Assembly: GCF_023501975.1 (NCBI RefSeq)
Contig: NZ_JAMFLH010000003.1
Location: 209,650-273,649, forward strand
Source of the DNA: Altererythrobacter sp. KTW20L
Lineage (GTDB): Bacteria; Pseudomonadota; Alphaproteobacteria; Sphingomonadales; Sphingomonadaceae
Reading direction: 5' to 3'
DNA length: 64,000 nucleotides
The translations under genes were made by a program, and so were the position numbers. Positions 8,081-15,433 of this stretch are shown here, one piece after another. Position 1 is the stretch's first letter. Each line of letters opens with the position of its first letter. The notes beneath the pieces were generated by a model. It did no database searches and was not told the DNA's origin. It saw only the letters and a program-made list of their open reading frames with translations.

Positions 8081-8869
8081 CTAGATGTCGTTGCGGATCG
8101 TCGCCAGCGCGCCGCCATCGATCTCCCACTTGGCGCCGTTGACGTAGCTCGCCTCGTCGCTGAGCAGGAAGCTGACCACGTCGCCCACTTCGCGCGGCTG
8201 GCCGACGCGGTTGAGGGTGGCGACTTCGCCCAGCTTCTTCATGCCCGCGGCAACGTCGTCGAACATCTGTTCGAGCATGCCGACCAGCAGCGGCGTTTCG
8301 ATCACGCCGGGCATCACGCAGTTCACCCGCACGCCCTTTTGCGCCACTTCGCTCGCCGCCGTACGGGTCAGCCCGACCGCGCCGTGCTTGGCGGCGTTAT
8401 AGGCGCAGGCCCCCGCAAGGCCGCGCTCCGATCCGATGGAAGCGGTGTTGACCACTGCGCCCTTGCCCGCTTCCACCATGTGCGGCAGCACGAAACGCAG
8501 GCCGAGGAACATGCCGCGCAGGTTCACGTGCAGCACCTTGTCGAACATCGCGATATCGTATTCGTGGGTGGGGGCAAGGTCGCCCTCGATCCCGGCGTTG
8601 TTGAAGAAGCCGTCGATCTTGCCGAACTGCTCCATCGCGGCCTTGGCATAGCCTTCGACCGCGGCCTCGTCGGCGCAATCGGCGACATGGGCCAGGGCGC
8701 GATAGCCCTTGGCGGCCAGTTCGGCGGTGCGCGCCTGCAACCCTTCGGCGTTGATATCGACCAGCAGCACCTCACCCCCTTCGCGGCAGAGGATTTCGCT
8801 GGTGGCAAAGCCGATGGCGCCAGCAGCGCCGGTAACGATGTGGGATTTGCCCTCGTGGCGTTTGGTCAT
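8081..8869 (-). CDS. SDR family oxidoreductase
   Basis: The 262-residue short-chain dehydrogenase begins MTKRHEGK at 8869; the open frame upstream is only a shadow of the preceding small gene. It has TGAAGAIG for cofactor binding near residues 13-20, an NTASIGS catalytic serine strand, and the YNAAK catalytic Tyr-Lys pair. The C-terminal SYVNGAKWEIDGG is typical of classical SDRs. The acidic residue after strand 2 (LLVDIN) suggests NAD preference. Its ATG overlaps the stop of the upstream small gene in ATGA, so the two and the flavoprotein before them form one operon. Confidence 0.9.
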   Translation of the reverse strand: MTKRHEGKSHIVTGAAGAIGFATSEILCREGGEVLLVDINAEGLQARTAELAAKGYRALAHVADCADEAAVEGYAKAAMEQFGKIDGFFNNAGIEGDLAPTHEYDIAMFDKVLHVNLRGMFLGLRFVLPHMVEAGKGAVVNTASIGSERGLAGACAYNAAKHGAVGLTRTAASEVAQKGVRVNCVMPGVIETPLLVGMLEQMFDDVAAGMKKLGEVATLNRVGQPREVGDVVSFLLSDEASYVNGAKWEIDGGALATIRNDI

Positions 8870-9084
8870 TTGCTGTCCTTCGACTTGCGGAACGGCAGGG
8901 TGAGGATGAACCAGGCGAGGCCCGGCGTCAGCAGCTTGAGGAAGGCCTTGGCCTCCTCGGGGCTGAGCGTCGCGGTCATCGGCATCGTGCCATAGACCTT
9001 GCCCTTCAGCACCAGGTCGTTGCCCTTGCGCTCGATCTTGCTGACCTGCATCAACTCGCTCTTGTCGGCGGCGCGGATTTTCAT
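8866..9084 (-). CDS. Small hypothetical protein coupled to flavoprotein and SDR genes
   Basis: This 72-residue protein (start MKIRAADKSE) shares ATGA overlaps with both neighbours, which is good evidence that it is a real translated gene. It has a strand-rich N-terminal half (LMQVSKIERKGNDLVLKG), a TLSPEEAKAFLKLL helix and a hydrophobic segment GLAWFILTLPF before a basic tail, so it may be anchored to the membrane. I recognise no named family. Its fixed position between an FAD oxidoreductase and an SDR suggests an accessory role in the same reaction sequence. Confidence 0.7.
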   Translation of the reverse strand: MKIRAADKSELMQVSKIERKGNDLVLKGKVYGTMPMTATLSPEEAKAFLKLLTPGLAWFILTLPFRKSKDSK

Positions 9085-10655
9085 GGCCTGATCTCGTCAA
9101 AGTCCACGCCAATATCTTCGGCCATCACCATTGCGGTGGCGCGCCCAGCACCGAACACGCCACCGCCGGGATGCTGGAACGGGCCGACGAGGTAGAGCCG
9201 CTCGACCCCCGGCACGCGGTACTGGCCCAGTTCCGGCGTGGGGCGGTGGCTGCCTGATTGATAGGTGGTCGTGGCAATGCCGTGGAGGTCACCGCGGTAG
9301 AAGCTGGGGCTGGTGCGTTCCATGTCGACCGGACTATCGCAGTGGTAGTCGAGCACCACATCGGGCACGTTCTCGATAAAGTCGCCCATCCGGCTGATGA
9401 TGCCATCGGCAAATTCGCGCTTGGCATCATCCCAGTTGCGCCCGTCCTTGCGGGTGTATGGCACGTAGTCCCAGGCGTGGAAGATCGCCTTGCCATCGGG
9501 CGCGCGGCTGGGATCGTGCTGGGTCAGTTGCCCGACGCCGACCAGCGGCGTGGGGCTGAAATTGCCATAGCGCAGCTCGTCGAAGGCGCGGCGCATGTCC
9601 TCGTATTCCGCCGGCATCAGTTCGTACATTACCGCCGACAAGTTGCTGCCGTCCGCCGCCTTGGCCTTGAACTTCATCGGTGCGTCGAGCGCAGCATGGA
9701 CGGTGAAGCAGGCGGCATCGGTGATGTGGGTGCGCAGCGCGTTCTTCGCCACGTTCGCAGGGAGCGAAGGCACCATGTCGGGCAGCACGTGCGGGTGGAT
9801 CGCGCCGATGATGCCATCGGTACAGGACAACCGCTCGCCATCATCCAGCACCACGCCGCAGGCCTGCGCGCCATCGGTGACGACCTCGCGAACGACCTTG
9901 TTCGCCAGCACCGTGCCGCCGTGGTCGCGGATGCAGGCGATCAGGGCATTGGTCAGGCTGCCCGACCCGCCGACCGGCACGCCGAAGCCGAACTTCTCGA
10001 GGAAGCCGAGGAACACATAGGCCCCGATGCCGGTCGATTTCTCGTCCGGGCTAACGAGGTTCTCGCCCGCCACGCGGCCGAAGTGGGCCTTGACCTTGTC
10101 GTGCTCGAACAGCTCTTCCATCAGGTCGAAGGTGGAGACCGCCATGGTCCGCATGATCTCGCGGCCCTCGGCGCTCTGGTCCATCATCGCGGTCTGCGCG
10201 CCCATCGGCATCGGCGGGGAATAGAGCCCGGCCTGGATCATCGGCAGCCACTGTGCGGCCTGCTCGCTCATCTTGAGGAAGGTATCGGCATCCTTGCGGC
10301 TGAACCGGGCAATGGCCTCGGCGCTTTTCGCCGGATTGCGGTGTAGCGGCAGGGTCGAGCCATCCTCCCACACGCTCATCATCGGCGTATCGGGGAACAC
10401 GTATTTGAGGCCGTATTTTGATTTCAGGCCAAGGTCGTCGTTCAAGAGCAGCGGATTGCCCTGGATGAAGATGTGGCTCATCGAATGCTGGTCGTGCATG
10501 TAGCCGGGCAGCGTCAGTTCGCGGCTGACCACCCCGCCGCCGAACCATTCGTTGCGTTCCAGCACCAGCACCCGCTTGCCCGCACAGGCGAGATAGGCGC
10601 CCGCGACCAGCCCGTTGTGGCCCGATCCGATGATAATGATATCTGCGTCGCTCAT
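9081..10655 (-). CDS. FAD-dependent oxidoreductase, phytoene desaturase-like family
   Basis: The 524-residue flavoprotein opens with the FAD-binding motif IIGSGHNGLVAGAYLA followed by VLVLERNEWFGGG, as in carotenoid desaturases and isomerases. The C-terminal part contains GVFGAGRATAMVMAED, the second FAD contact. No other carotenoid genes are nearby. Within an SDR/serine hydrolase cluster it more likely oxidises or desaturates a terpenoid-like or other hydrophobic substrate than a carotenoid. Its stop overlaps the next start (ATGA). A REP-like hairpin lies immediately upstream of its start. Confidence 0.85.
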   Translation of the reverse strand: MSDADIIIIGSGHNGLVAGAYLACAGKRVLVLERNEWFGGGVVSRELTLPGYMHDQHSMSHIFIQGNPLLLNDDLGLKSKYGLKYVFPDTPMMSVWEDGSTLPLHRNPAKSAEAIARFSRKDADTFLKMSEQAAQWLPMIQAGLYSPPMPMGAQTAMMDQSAEGREIMRTMAVSTFDLMEELFEHDKVKAHFGRVAGENLVSPDEKSTGIGAYVFLGFLEKFGFGVPVGGSGSLTNALIACIRDHGGTVLANKVVREVVTDGAQACGVVLDDGERLSCTDGIIGAIHPHVLPDMVPSLPANVAKNALRTHITDAACFTVHAALDAPMKFKAKAADGSNLSAVMYELMPAEYEDMRRAFDELRYGNFSPTPLVGVGQLTQHDPSRAPDGKAIFHAWDYVPYTRKDGRNWDDAKREFADGIISRMGDFIENVPDVVLDYHCDSPVDMERTSPSFYRGDLHGIATTTYQSGSHRPTPELGQYRVPGVERLYLVGPFQHPGGGVFGAGRATAMVMAEDIGVDFDEIRP

Positions 10656-10671
10656 CTAAAATGCTCCGTGA

Positions 10672-10740
10672 TCCGTTCGTGTCGAGCGAAGTCGAGACAC
10701 CTCGCGCCATGGCCTCTCGACTTCGCTCGAGGCGAACGGA
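10672..10740. repeat. REP-like inverted repeat (copy 2)
   Basis: The arms 10672-10697 and 10715-10740 are 26 bp each, inverted with two mismatches, and share the core GTCGAGCGAAGTCGAGA with the copy at 3042-3106. It lies in the short gap between the serine hydrolase gene and the phytoene-desaturase-like gene on the minus strand. Confidence 0.85.
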
Positions 10741-10756
10741 GGTTGGGGGTTATGCA

Positions 10757-11917
10757 TTAGAGGCACGCGCTCAGCGCGAGGTCCGACAACTTGCCGCAGC
10801 GTTCGATATTCGCTGCCTGGGTCATCACGCCCGCGCTGACGAGGGAGAAGGTCATGTCCGCTTCGGGGTCGATCCAGAACATGGTCGATCCGGCGCCGTA
10901 GTTGCCGAAAGTTTCGGGGCTGGAAAGCTGGCCGAACAGGTGCTGGAACACGCCCCCTCCTTTCCCGAAAGTTGGCCCGCGCACCTGGAACCCGAGGCCC
11001 TGGTTGGCGGGCGGCACCTGCCACCCGGCTTTCAGCGCCACGCCCTTGTAGAGCTCGTTCGGCTTGTCGCCGGTGTGGACCCGCCGCGCCAACCGCACCA
11101 TGCGGGGGGAGAGGATACGCGCTCCATCCAGCTCGCCCTCGCGCCGCAGCATCTCGGCAAAGCGCCACAGATCGCCCGCCGTGCTGGCACAGCCGACATG
11201 CGGGGCCTCTACCTGTGGATCCTCGAACAGCGCATGGTCGCCTTCGATATTGCGGCTGAGGTGCTTGATCGGCACCGTGCCGCGCATGTCGGGGCGGACG
11301 TGGCGCTTGTCGAGATCGGTCCGCAGGCCCATCGAGGTGTCCGCCATGCCCAAGGGCGCGAACAGGTCTTCGTGCAGCAGCGTCTGGTAGTTGCGGCCCT
11401 TGGGGTCGGTGCGGACCAGGGCCATGCCCATCAGCACGTGGTTGACCAGCGGCGAATAGTCGCTCTTTTCGCCGGGCTTGCTGGTGCCGTGGACGTGGGC
11501 GATGCTTTCGTCGAACAGCTCCTGCAGCCGGTCGAGGAACATGCCGGGCTTCGGGCTCCACACGCCCGGCATCCCGGACTGGTGGGTGAGCAGGTGGAAG
11601 AATGTCGCCTCGTCACGCGGGGCGCCGGTGAATTCGGGCAGCACGTCGCGCACGCGGGTGTTGAGGCTGAAGCGCCCCTCCTCGATCGCCCGCATCACCA
11701 GAACGTTGGTGAAGGCCTTGGTGACCGAAAACAGGCTGAACACGTCGTCCAGCTTCAAGGGCCGCTCGCCATTGGCATAGGCGTGCCCGATAGCCTGCTC
11801 GAACACCGGCCTGCCGCCGCGCCCGATCTTCAGCACGACGCCATAATAATCGCCGCGCGCGATATCGGCTTCGATCACAGCTGCCAGCTGGTCCAGCCGT
11901 TCCTGCCACATGGTCAT
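10757..11917 (-). CDS. Serine hydrolase, class C beta-lactamase/esterase family
   Basis: The 386-residue protein has the SxxK catalytic motif SVTK at residues 64-67 and a second-motif tyrosine in DYSPLVNH near residue 153, as in EstB-type esterases. No signal peptide is visible, so it is probably a cytoplasmic esterase and not a beta-lactamase. A second, divergent member lies at 14125-15354. It is in the minus-strand part of the catabolic region, between two palindromic repeats, and could hydrolyse an ester or lactone intermediate. Two in-frame ATGs, at 11917 and 11911, are possible starts. Confidence 0.85.
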   Translation of the reverse strand: MTMWQERLDQLAAVIEADIARGDYYGVVLKIGRGGRPVFEQAIGHAYANGERPLKLDDVFSLFSVTKAFTNVLVMRAIEEGRFSLNTRVRDVLPEFTGAPRDEATFFHLLTHQSGMPGVWSPKPGMFLDRLQELFDESIAHVHGTSKPGEKSDYSPLVNHVLMGMALVRTDPKGRNYQTLLHEDLFAPLGMADTSMGLRTDLDKRHVRPDMRGTVPIKHLSRNIEGDHALFEDPQVEAPHVGCASTAGDLWRFAEMLRREGELDGARILSPRMVRLARRVHTGDKPNELYKGVALKAGWQVPPANQGLGFQVRGPTFGKGGGVFQHLFGQLSSPETFGNYGAGSTMFWIDPEADMTFSLVSAGVMTQAANIERCGKLSDLALSACL

Positions 11918-11922
11918 GCTAT

Positions 11923-12023
11923 CTCCCCTCCCGCTTGCGGGAGGGGCCGGGGGTGGGCCTGTCCCGCACGAGTGGTCGCTGTTGTGCGCCCACCCCTGAC
12001 CCCTCCCGCAAGCGGGAGGGGGA
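11923..12023. repeat. Compound palindromic repeat between serine hydrolase and SDR genes
   Basis: Two arms of about 36 bp (11923-11958 and 11988-12023) are inverted copies with few mismatches. Each arm contains its own smaller palindrome, CCCTCCCGCTTGCGGGAGGG or its near-equivalent, so the element can fold as a cruciform with internal hairpins. Similar GC-rich elements occur in sphingomonad intergenic spaces. It fills almost the whole gap between the two minus-strand genes. Confidence 0.8.
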
Positions 12024-12053
12024 CTTGTTGTTCGATGGCGAAATCGCGTTCCA

Positions 12054-12806
12054 TCACCCCGCCGCGATAATCCCGCCGTCGACCGCCAGCATGGCCCCGT
12101 TGATAAAGCTCGCCTCGTCGCTCAGCAGGAAAGCCGCCGCCTGGGCCACGTCCAGCGGCGTGCCGTTGCGGCGCAGCGGGATGTTCTTTGCGCGCTGTTC
12201 GTATTGCTCGGCCGTCACGAAGCCTTCGGTGGCGGGCGTGGGCACCGATCCCGGCGCGATGGCGTTGACGCGAATGCCGCGCGGGCCAAGCTCGCCCGCC
12301 AGCACCTTGGTCAGGCCCGCGATGCCCGCCTTGATCGTGGTATAGGCCCCGGTATTGGGTCGCCCCCGATAGGCGACCGGGCTGGAATAGTTGAGAATGT
12401 TGCCGGGCGTGTTCTCGTCACGGTGGGCGAGGAAGGCCTGCACCCCCCAGAACACGCTTTTCAGGCCTGCCGACAGCATCCGGTCGAGTGTCTCCTCGGT
12501 CACGGCCTCGATCGGCTCGTAGACCAGCACGCTGGCGTTGTTGATCACCGCCCGCAGCGGACCTGCATCACGCGCGAAATCCTCCGCCAGTTGCAGGAAC
12601 TCCGCCCGGCTGCCGCAATCGGCGCCATAGCTGAAGGCGCGGCCCCCATCGGCGATGATCGCTTCGGCCACGGCCAGCGCGGTTTCGCCATTGATATCGG
12701 CGATCCCGACAATAGCGCCTTCTGCCGCCAGATGCCGCGCGATCCCTTCGCCCAAGCCCCGCCCGGCGCCGGAAATCAGAATCGGCTGGCCGTCAAAGCG
12801 TCCCAT
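12054..12806 (-). CDS. SDR family oxidoreductase
   Basis: The 250-residue protein starts MGRFDGQP at 12806; the longer open frame upstream is out of phase with the real preceding genes. It has SGAGRGLG for cofactor binding near residues 11-18, an NYSS catalytic serine region, YTTIK for the catalytic Tyr and Lys, and the C-terminal SFINGAMLAVDGG. The start overlaps the stop of the upstream NTF2-like gene (TAATG), so translation is coupled. It is a second, distinct dehydrogenase of this cluster; the substrate is unknown. Confidence 0.9.
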   Translation of the reverse strand: MGRFDGQPILISGAGRGLGEGIARHLAAEGAIVGIADINGETALAVAEAIIADGGRAFSYGADCGSRAEFLQLAEDFARDAGPLRAVINNASVLVYEPIEAVTEETLDRMLSAGLKSVFWGVQAFLAHRDENTPGNILNYSSPVAYRGRPNTGAYTTIKAGIAGLTKVLAGELGPRGIRVNAIAPGSVPTPATEGFVTAEQYEQRAKNIPLRRNGTPLDVAQAAAFLLSDEASFINGAMLAVDGGIIAAG

Positions 12807-13219
12807 TACTCCATTCCGAACAGCTTGGCGGTGTAATGCGAATCCATGTACTCGCGCATCGCGTCGATCTTGCCGTTCGAGACTTCGAACACCCAGCAAT
12901 AATCGTTGTCGTACACCAGCCCGTCCATCGTCTTGCCGGTGGAATTGCTCTCCACGCAGACCCACGGACCGACGCTGAACATGTTCTGCACATGGATCTT
13001 GGGATCGCCCGGCATGAACATGCCGCGCACGGGCGCGAGGAACTTGTCGATGATGTCCATGCCCACGTGCTTGCCAGATCCGGCGATGTCCTTGACCTTG
13101 GGCTCCCACACCGAATGCTCGTGGTAGAAGGCACGCAGCGCCTCCAGGTCGCCCGAGGACAGCACCTTGAAGAAATCGAGCACCAACTGCTCCTCGGCGT
13201 TCTTGGCTTCGACCATCAC
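12806..13219 (-). CDS. NTF2/SnoaL-like protein (limonene epoxide hydrolase-like fold)
   Basis: The protein has 136-137 residues with the NTF2-like cone fold signature: N-terminal helices (EEQLVLDFFKVLSSGDLEAL), the FYHEHSVWEP strand, a GSGKHVGMDIIDKF loop and the C-terminal IDAMREYMDSHYTAKLF. In this fold, proteins act as epoxide hydrolases, ketosteroid isomerases or small dehydratases. Start GTG at 13219 or ATG at 13216 are both possible; GAGG sits at a good distance from the GTG. It overlaps the stop of the second NTF2-like gene. It probably handles an intermediate made by the adjacent SDR or P450. Confidence 0.8.
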   Translation of the reverse strand: MMVEAKNAEEQLVLDFFKVLSSGDLEALRAFYHEHSVWEPKVKDIAGSGKHVGMDIIDKFLAPVRGMFMPGDPKIHVQNMFSVGPWVCVESNSTGKTMDGLVYDNDYCWVFEVSNGKIDAMREYMDSHYTAKLFGME

Positions 13220-13692
13220 TTGATTCCTCTTGCTTCATCGCTGGGGGCGGGAATGTTGGGCATGGCGCCGCCCGAATGGAGCACCACGCGCCCATAGCGG
13301 CTCATGAAGCGCCACTTGCCTTCGCTCAGCACGTAGTGATCGTCGAACCCGCCGACATAGATCGCGCCCGAAGGCTGCGGCGGCTCGGTGCCTTCGTGGC
13401 TCGACAGCATGGTGAGGTAATTGGTGCCGCGCGCCTCGGTTTCGGAAATCACCTCGACCAGCACATTGGTGACGATGTGGCGCACCAGGATGGGCGGGCG
13501 GTCGCGGAAGATCGCCTGCACCCTGTCGCGCCCGTGATAGGGATGGTCGGGCTGGAACGGCCGGGCAAGCTGGCAATCCTCGGTGAACAGGTCGGCCAGG
13601 GCCTCGTGATCGCCGTTGTCGGCAAATTTGGCGAACAATAGCGGCAGCTTGGCGACTTCGACCTCTATCCTGAGGCGCTTCTTGTCCTTCAT
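13216..13692 (-). CDS. NTF2/SnoaL-like protein (second copy)
   Basis: The 158-residue protein starts MKDKKRLR at 13692, overlapping the stop of the CMD-like gene in ATGA. It has the SnoaL-like pattern of an N-terminal helix (AKFADNGDHEALADLFTEDC) followed by a long curved sheet (VRHIVTNVLVEV, GTNYLTMLSS, GGFDDHYVLSEGKWRF). The R(Y)GRVVLHS ending is typical of ring-dioxygenase-beta-subunit-like or SnoaL_4 proteins. It is distinct from the neighbouring NTF2-like protein. Catalytic residues cannot be assigned with certainty. Confidence 0.8.
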   Translation of the reverse strand: MKDKKRLRIEVEVAKLPLLFAKFADNGDHEALADLFTEDCQLARPFQPDHPYHGRDRVQAIFRDRPPILVRHIVTNVLVEVISETEARGTNYLTMLSSHEGTEPPQPSGAIYVGGFDDHYVLSEGKWRFMSRYGRVVLHSGGAMPNIPAPSDEARGIK

Positions 13693-14111
13693 GCCTCGGC
13701 CCCCTCGGCGTCGATCTCGGCGAAGGCCTCGTTGGCCAGCCGGAAACTGTCGACCGCCGCAGGGATGCCGCCATAGATACCCACCTGCAGCAGGACTTCG
13801 CGGATCTCCTCGCGGCTCAGGCCGTTGTTGAGCGCGCCGCGGATATGGATTTTCAGCTCGTGGCTGCGGTTGAGGATCGCGATCATGGCGAGGTTGATCA
13901 GGCTGCGGTCGCGCAGCGGCAGGCCCTCGCGGCCCCAGTTCCAGCCCCAGCAATAGGTCGTGACCAGTTCCTGCAGCGGCTCGTTGAAGGGCCCGCTTTT
14001 CGCCAGCGCCTTGTCGACATAGGCATCGCCCAGCACCTGGCGGCGGATCGCCATTCCCCGGTCGAACATCTCGGCTCCGGTCATGTCAGGGGCGCTCTTC
14101 TTGTCGGTCAT
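13689..14111 (-). CDS. Carboxymuconolactone decarboxylase (CMD) family protein
   Basis: The 140-residue, mostly helical protein resembles PcaC-type gamma-carboxymuconolactone decarboxylases, with FNEPLQELVTTYCWGWNW, RDRSLINLAMIAILNRSHEL and the VLLQVGIYGGIPAAVDSF segment. The CxxC pair of AhpD-type peroxidases is absent, so a decarboxylase or ring-cleavage role is more likely than a redox one. Its stop overlaps the start of the downstream SnoaL-like gene (ATGA). No other beta-ketoadipate pathway genes are present, so the true substrate may be a different lactone or enol. Confidence 0.85.
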   Translation of the reverse strand: MTDKKSAPDMTGAEMFDRGMAIRRQVLGDAYVDKALAKSGPFNEPLQELVTTYCWGWNWGREGLPLRDRSLINLAMIAILNRSHELKIHIRGALNNGLSREEIREVLLQVGIYGGIPAAVDSFRLANEAFAEIDAEGAEA

Positions 14112-14124
14112 CGCAGGTTATCCT

Positions 14125-15354
14125 TCACAGAACGGAGTAGGCGGCGTCGATCAGCCGCCGCGCGCGCGGGCCGTTGGTGCCCACCGCATGCATCTGGTTG
14201 CAGCAGTAAGAGAAGCCGAGTTTCGCATCGGGATCGCCGAACCCGATCGACCCGCCAAGACCGTGGTGGCCGAAGCTGCGCATATTCGGCCCCATGTACA
14301 CCGCTTCCGGCGTGTTGAGCAAAACCCCCAGCCCCTGGTGATAGGGGCGTTCCTGCAGCAGTTCTGTCTGGTTGTGCTGCTCGGTAATCATGGCCTCAAG
14401 CCTGTCCTTCGACATCAGCGACACGCCATCGACCTCGCCCACGGTCGCGCCATAGATCCGTGCCACGCCGCGGGCATTGCCGTGGCCCGATCCGCTGGCG
14501 ATCTCGCAGGTGCGCCAGACGGGGCTGTTCATCGTGGTGTGCCACGGCTCTGCGGGGTTCTGCAGGAAAGCGAAGCTGCGCAGCACGGCGCCATCCTGCC
14601 AGCCTTCGGGCGTGGTCGGCTTGTCCGGCACGGCCTGGTCCTTGGCCGCGAACAGCCGTGCGCCGGTGTTGGGCAGCACTTCGGCCACGTGCGCCTGTTC
14701 GCCCTCATCCATCCCGCCGATGGCATATTCGGCATGGAGCGGCCCGGTGACGTTCTCGCGCAGGAAGGGACCCACGGTCATGCCCGTCACCCGCCGCATG
14801 ATCTCGCCCAGCAGGAAGCCCTGGTTGTGGACGTGATAGGCCGCACGGGTGCCCGGCTGCCACAGCGGCTCCTGTACTTCCAGGGCCTTGATATAGGCGG
14901 CATAATCGAAGAACCCGCCGGGATACATGGTGTCGGTGGTCAGCACCGGGATCGCCGCCAGGTGATCGAGGCACCAGCGCACAAGGATGTCCTGTTTCCC
15001 GTTCTGGGCGAATTCGGGCCAGTAATGCGCCACCGGCTTGTCGATATCGATCAGGCCCTTGTCGACGCACATGTTGAAGGCGATGCCGGTCACGCCCTTG
15101 GCCACGCTCATCATGCAGACGGTTGAATGGGCGTCCCATTCGCGGGTGCGGCCCGCATCGGCCCAGCCGCCCCACAGGTCCACCACGGTCTCACCATCGA
15201 CCTCGACCGAGCAGCCCGCGCCCAGTTCCTCTTCCACGGTGAAATTTTCGACGAAGGCTTCCCACACCGGCGTGAACTTCTCGTCCACGATCCCGTTCAG
15301 GGTGTAGCTGCCGCCGCGCGCCTCGAAAGTTTCGCAGAAGTCGTAATGACCCAA
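14125..15354 (-). CDS. Serine hydrolase, class C beta-lactamase/esterase family (second copy)
   Basis: The 409-residue protein has the SxxK motif SVAK at residues 83-86, in CMMSVAKGVTGIAF, and a tyrosine-containing YHVHNQG segment matching the second motif of EstB-like esterases. There is no signal peptide. The start appears to be TTG at 15354, since GGGGAGAG lies five to ten bases upstream and no ATG occurs until near residue 81. It is the first gene of a five-gene minus-strand operon continuing with CMD, two NTF2-like proteins and an SDR. Hydrolysis of an ester or lactone is inferred. Confidence 0.85.
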   Translation of the reverse strand: MGHYDFCETFEARGGSYTLNGIVDEKFTPVWEAFVENFTVEEELGAGCSVEVDGETVVDLWGGWADAGRTREWDAHSTVCMMSVAKGVTGIAFNMCVDKGLIDIDKPVAHYWPEFAQNGKQDILVRWCLDHLAAIPVLTTDTMYPGGFFDYAAYIKALEVQEPLWQPGTRAAYHVHNQGFLLGEIMRRVTGMTVGPFLRENVTGPLHAEYAIGGMDEGEQAHVAEVLPNTGARLFAAKDQAVPDKPTTPEGWQDGAVLRSFAFLQNPAEPWHTTMNSPVWRTCEIASGSGHGNARGVARIYGATVGEVDGVSLMSKDRLEAMITEQHNQTELLQERPYHQGLGVLLNTPEAVYMGPNMRSFGHHGLGGSIGFGDPDAKLGFSYCCNQMHAVGTNGPRARRLIDAAYSVL

Positions 15355-15433
15355 CAGTTCTCTCCCCGGTGCCGTCTAATGCGGCTCTAACGATCGTTAA
15401 TGCTAGGCCAGCGGGGCGACAAGTGAAAGGGGC

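Noticed and set aside
8870..9112. N-terminal extension of the other SDR frame
   Set aside because: Shadow of the 72-residue gene; a normal SDR start is at 8869.
12807..13295. N-terminal extension of the SDR frame to 13295
   Set aside because: It overlaps the NTF2-like gene in another frame; the SDR cofactor motif follows MGRFDGQ at 12806 as expected.
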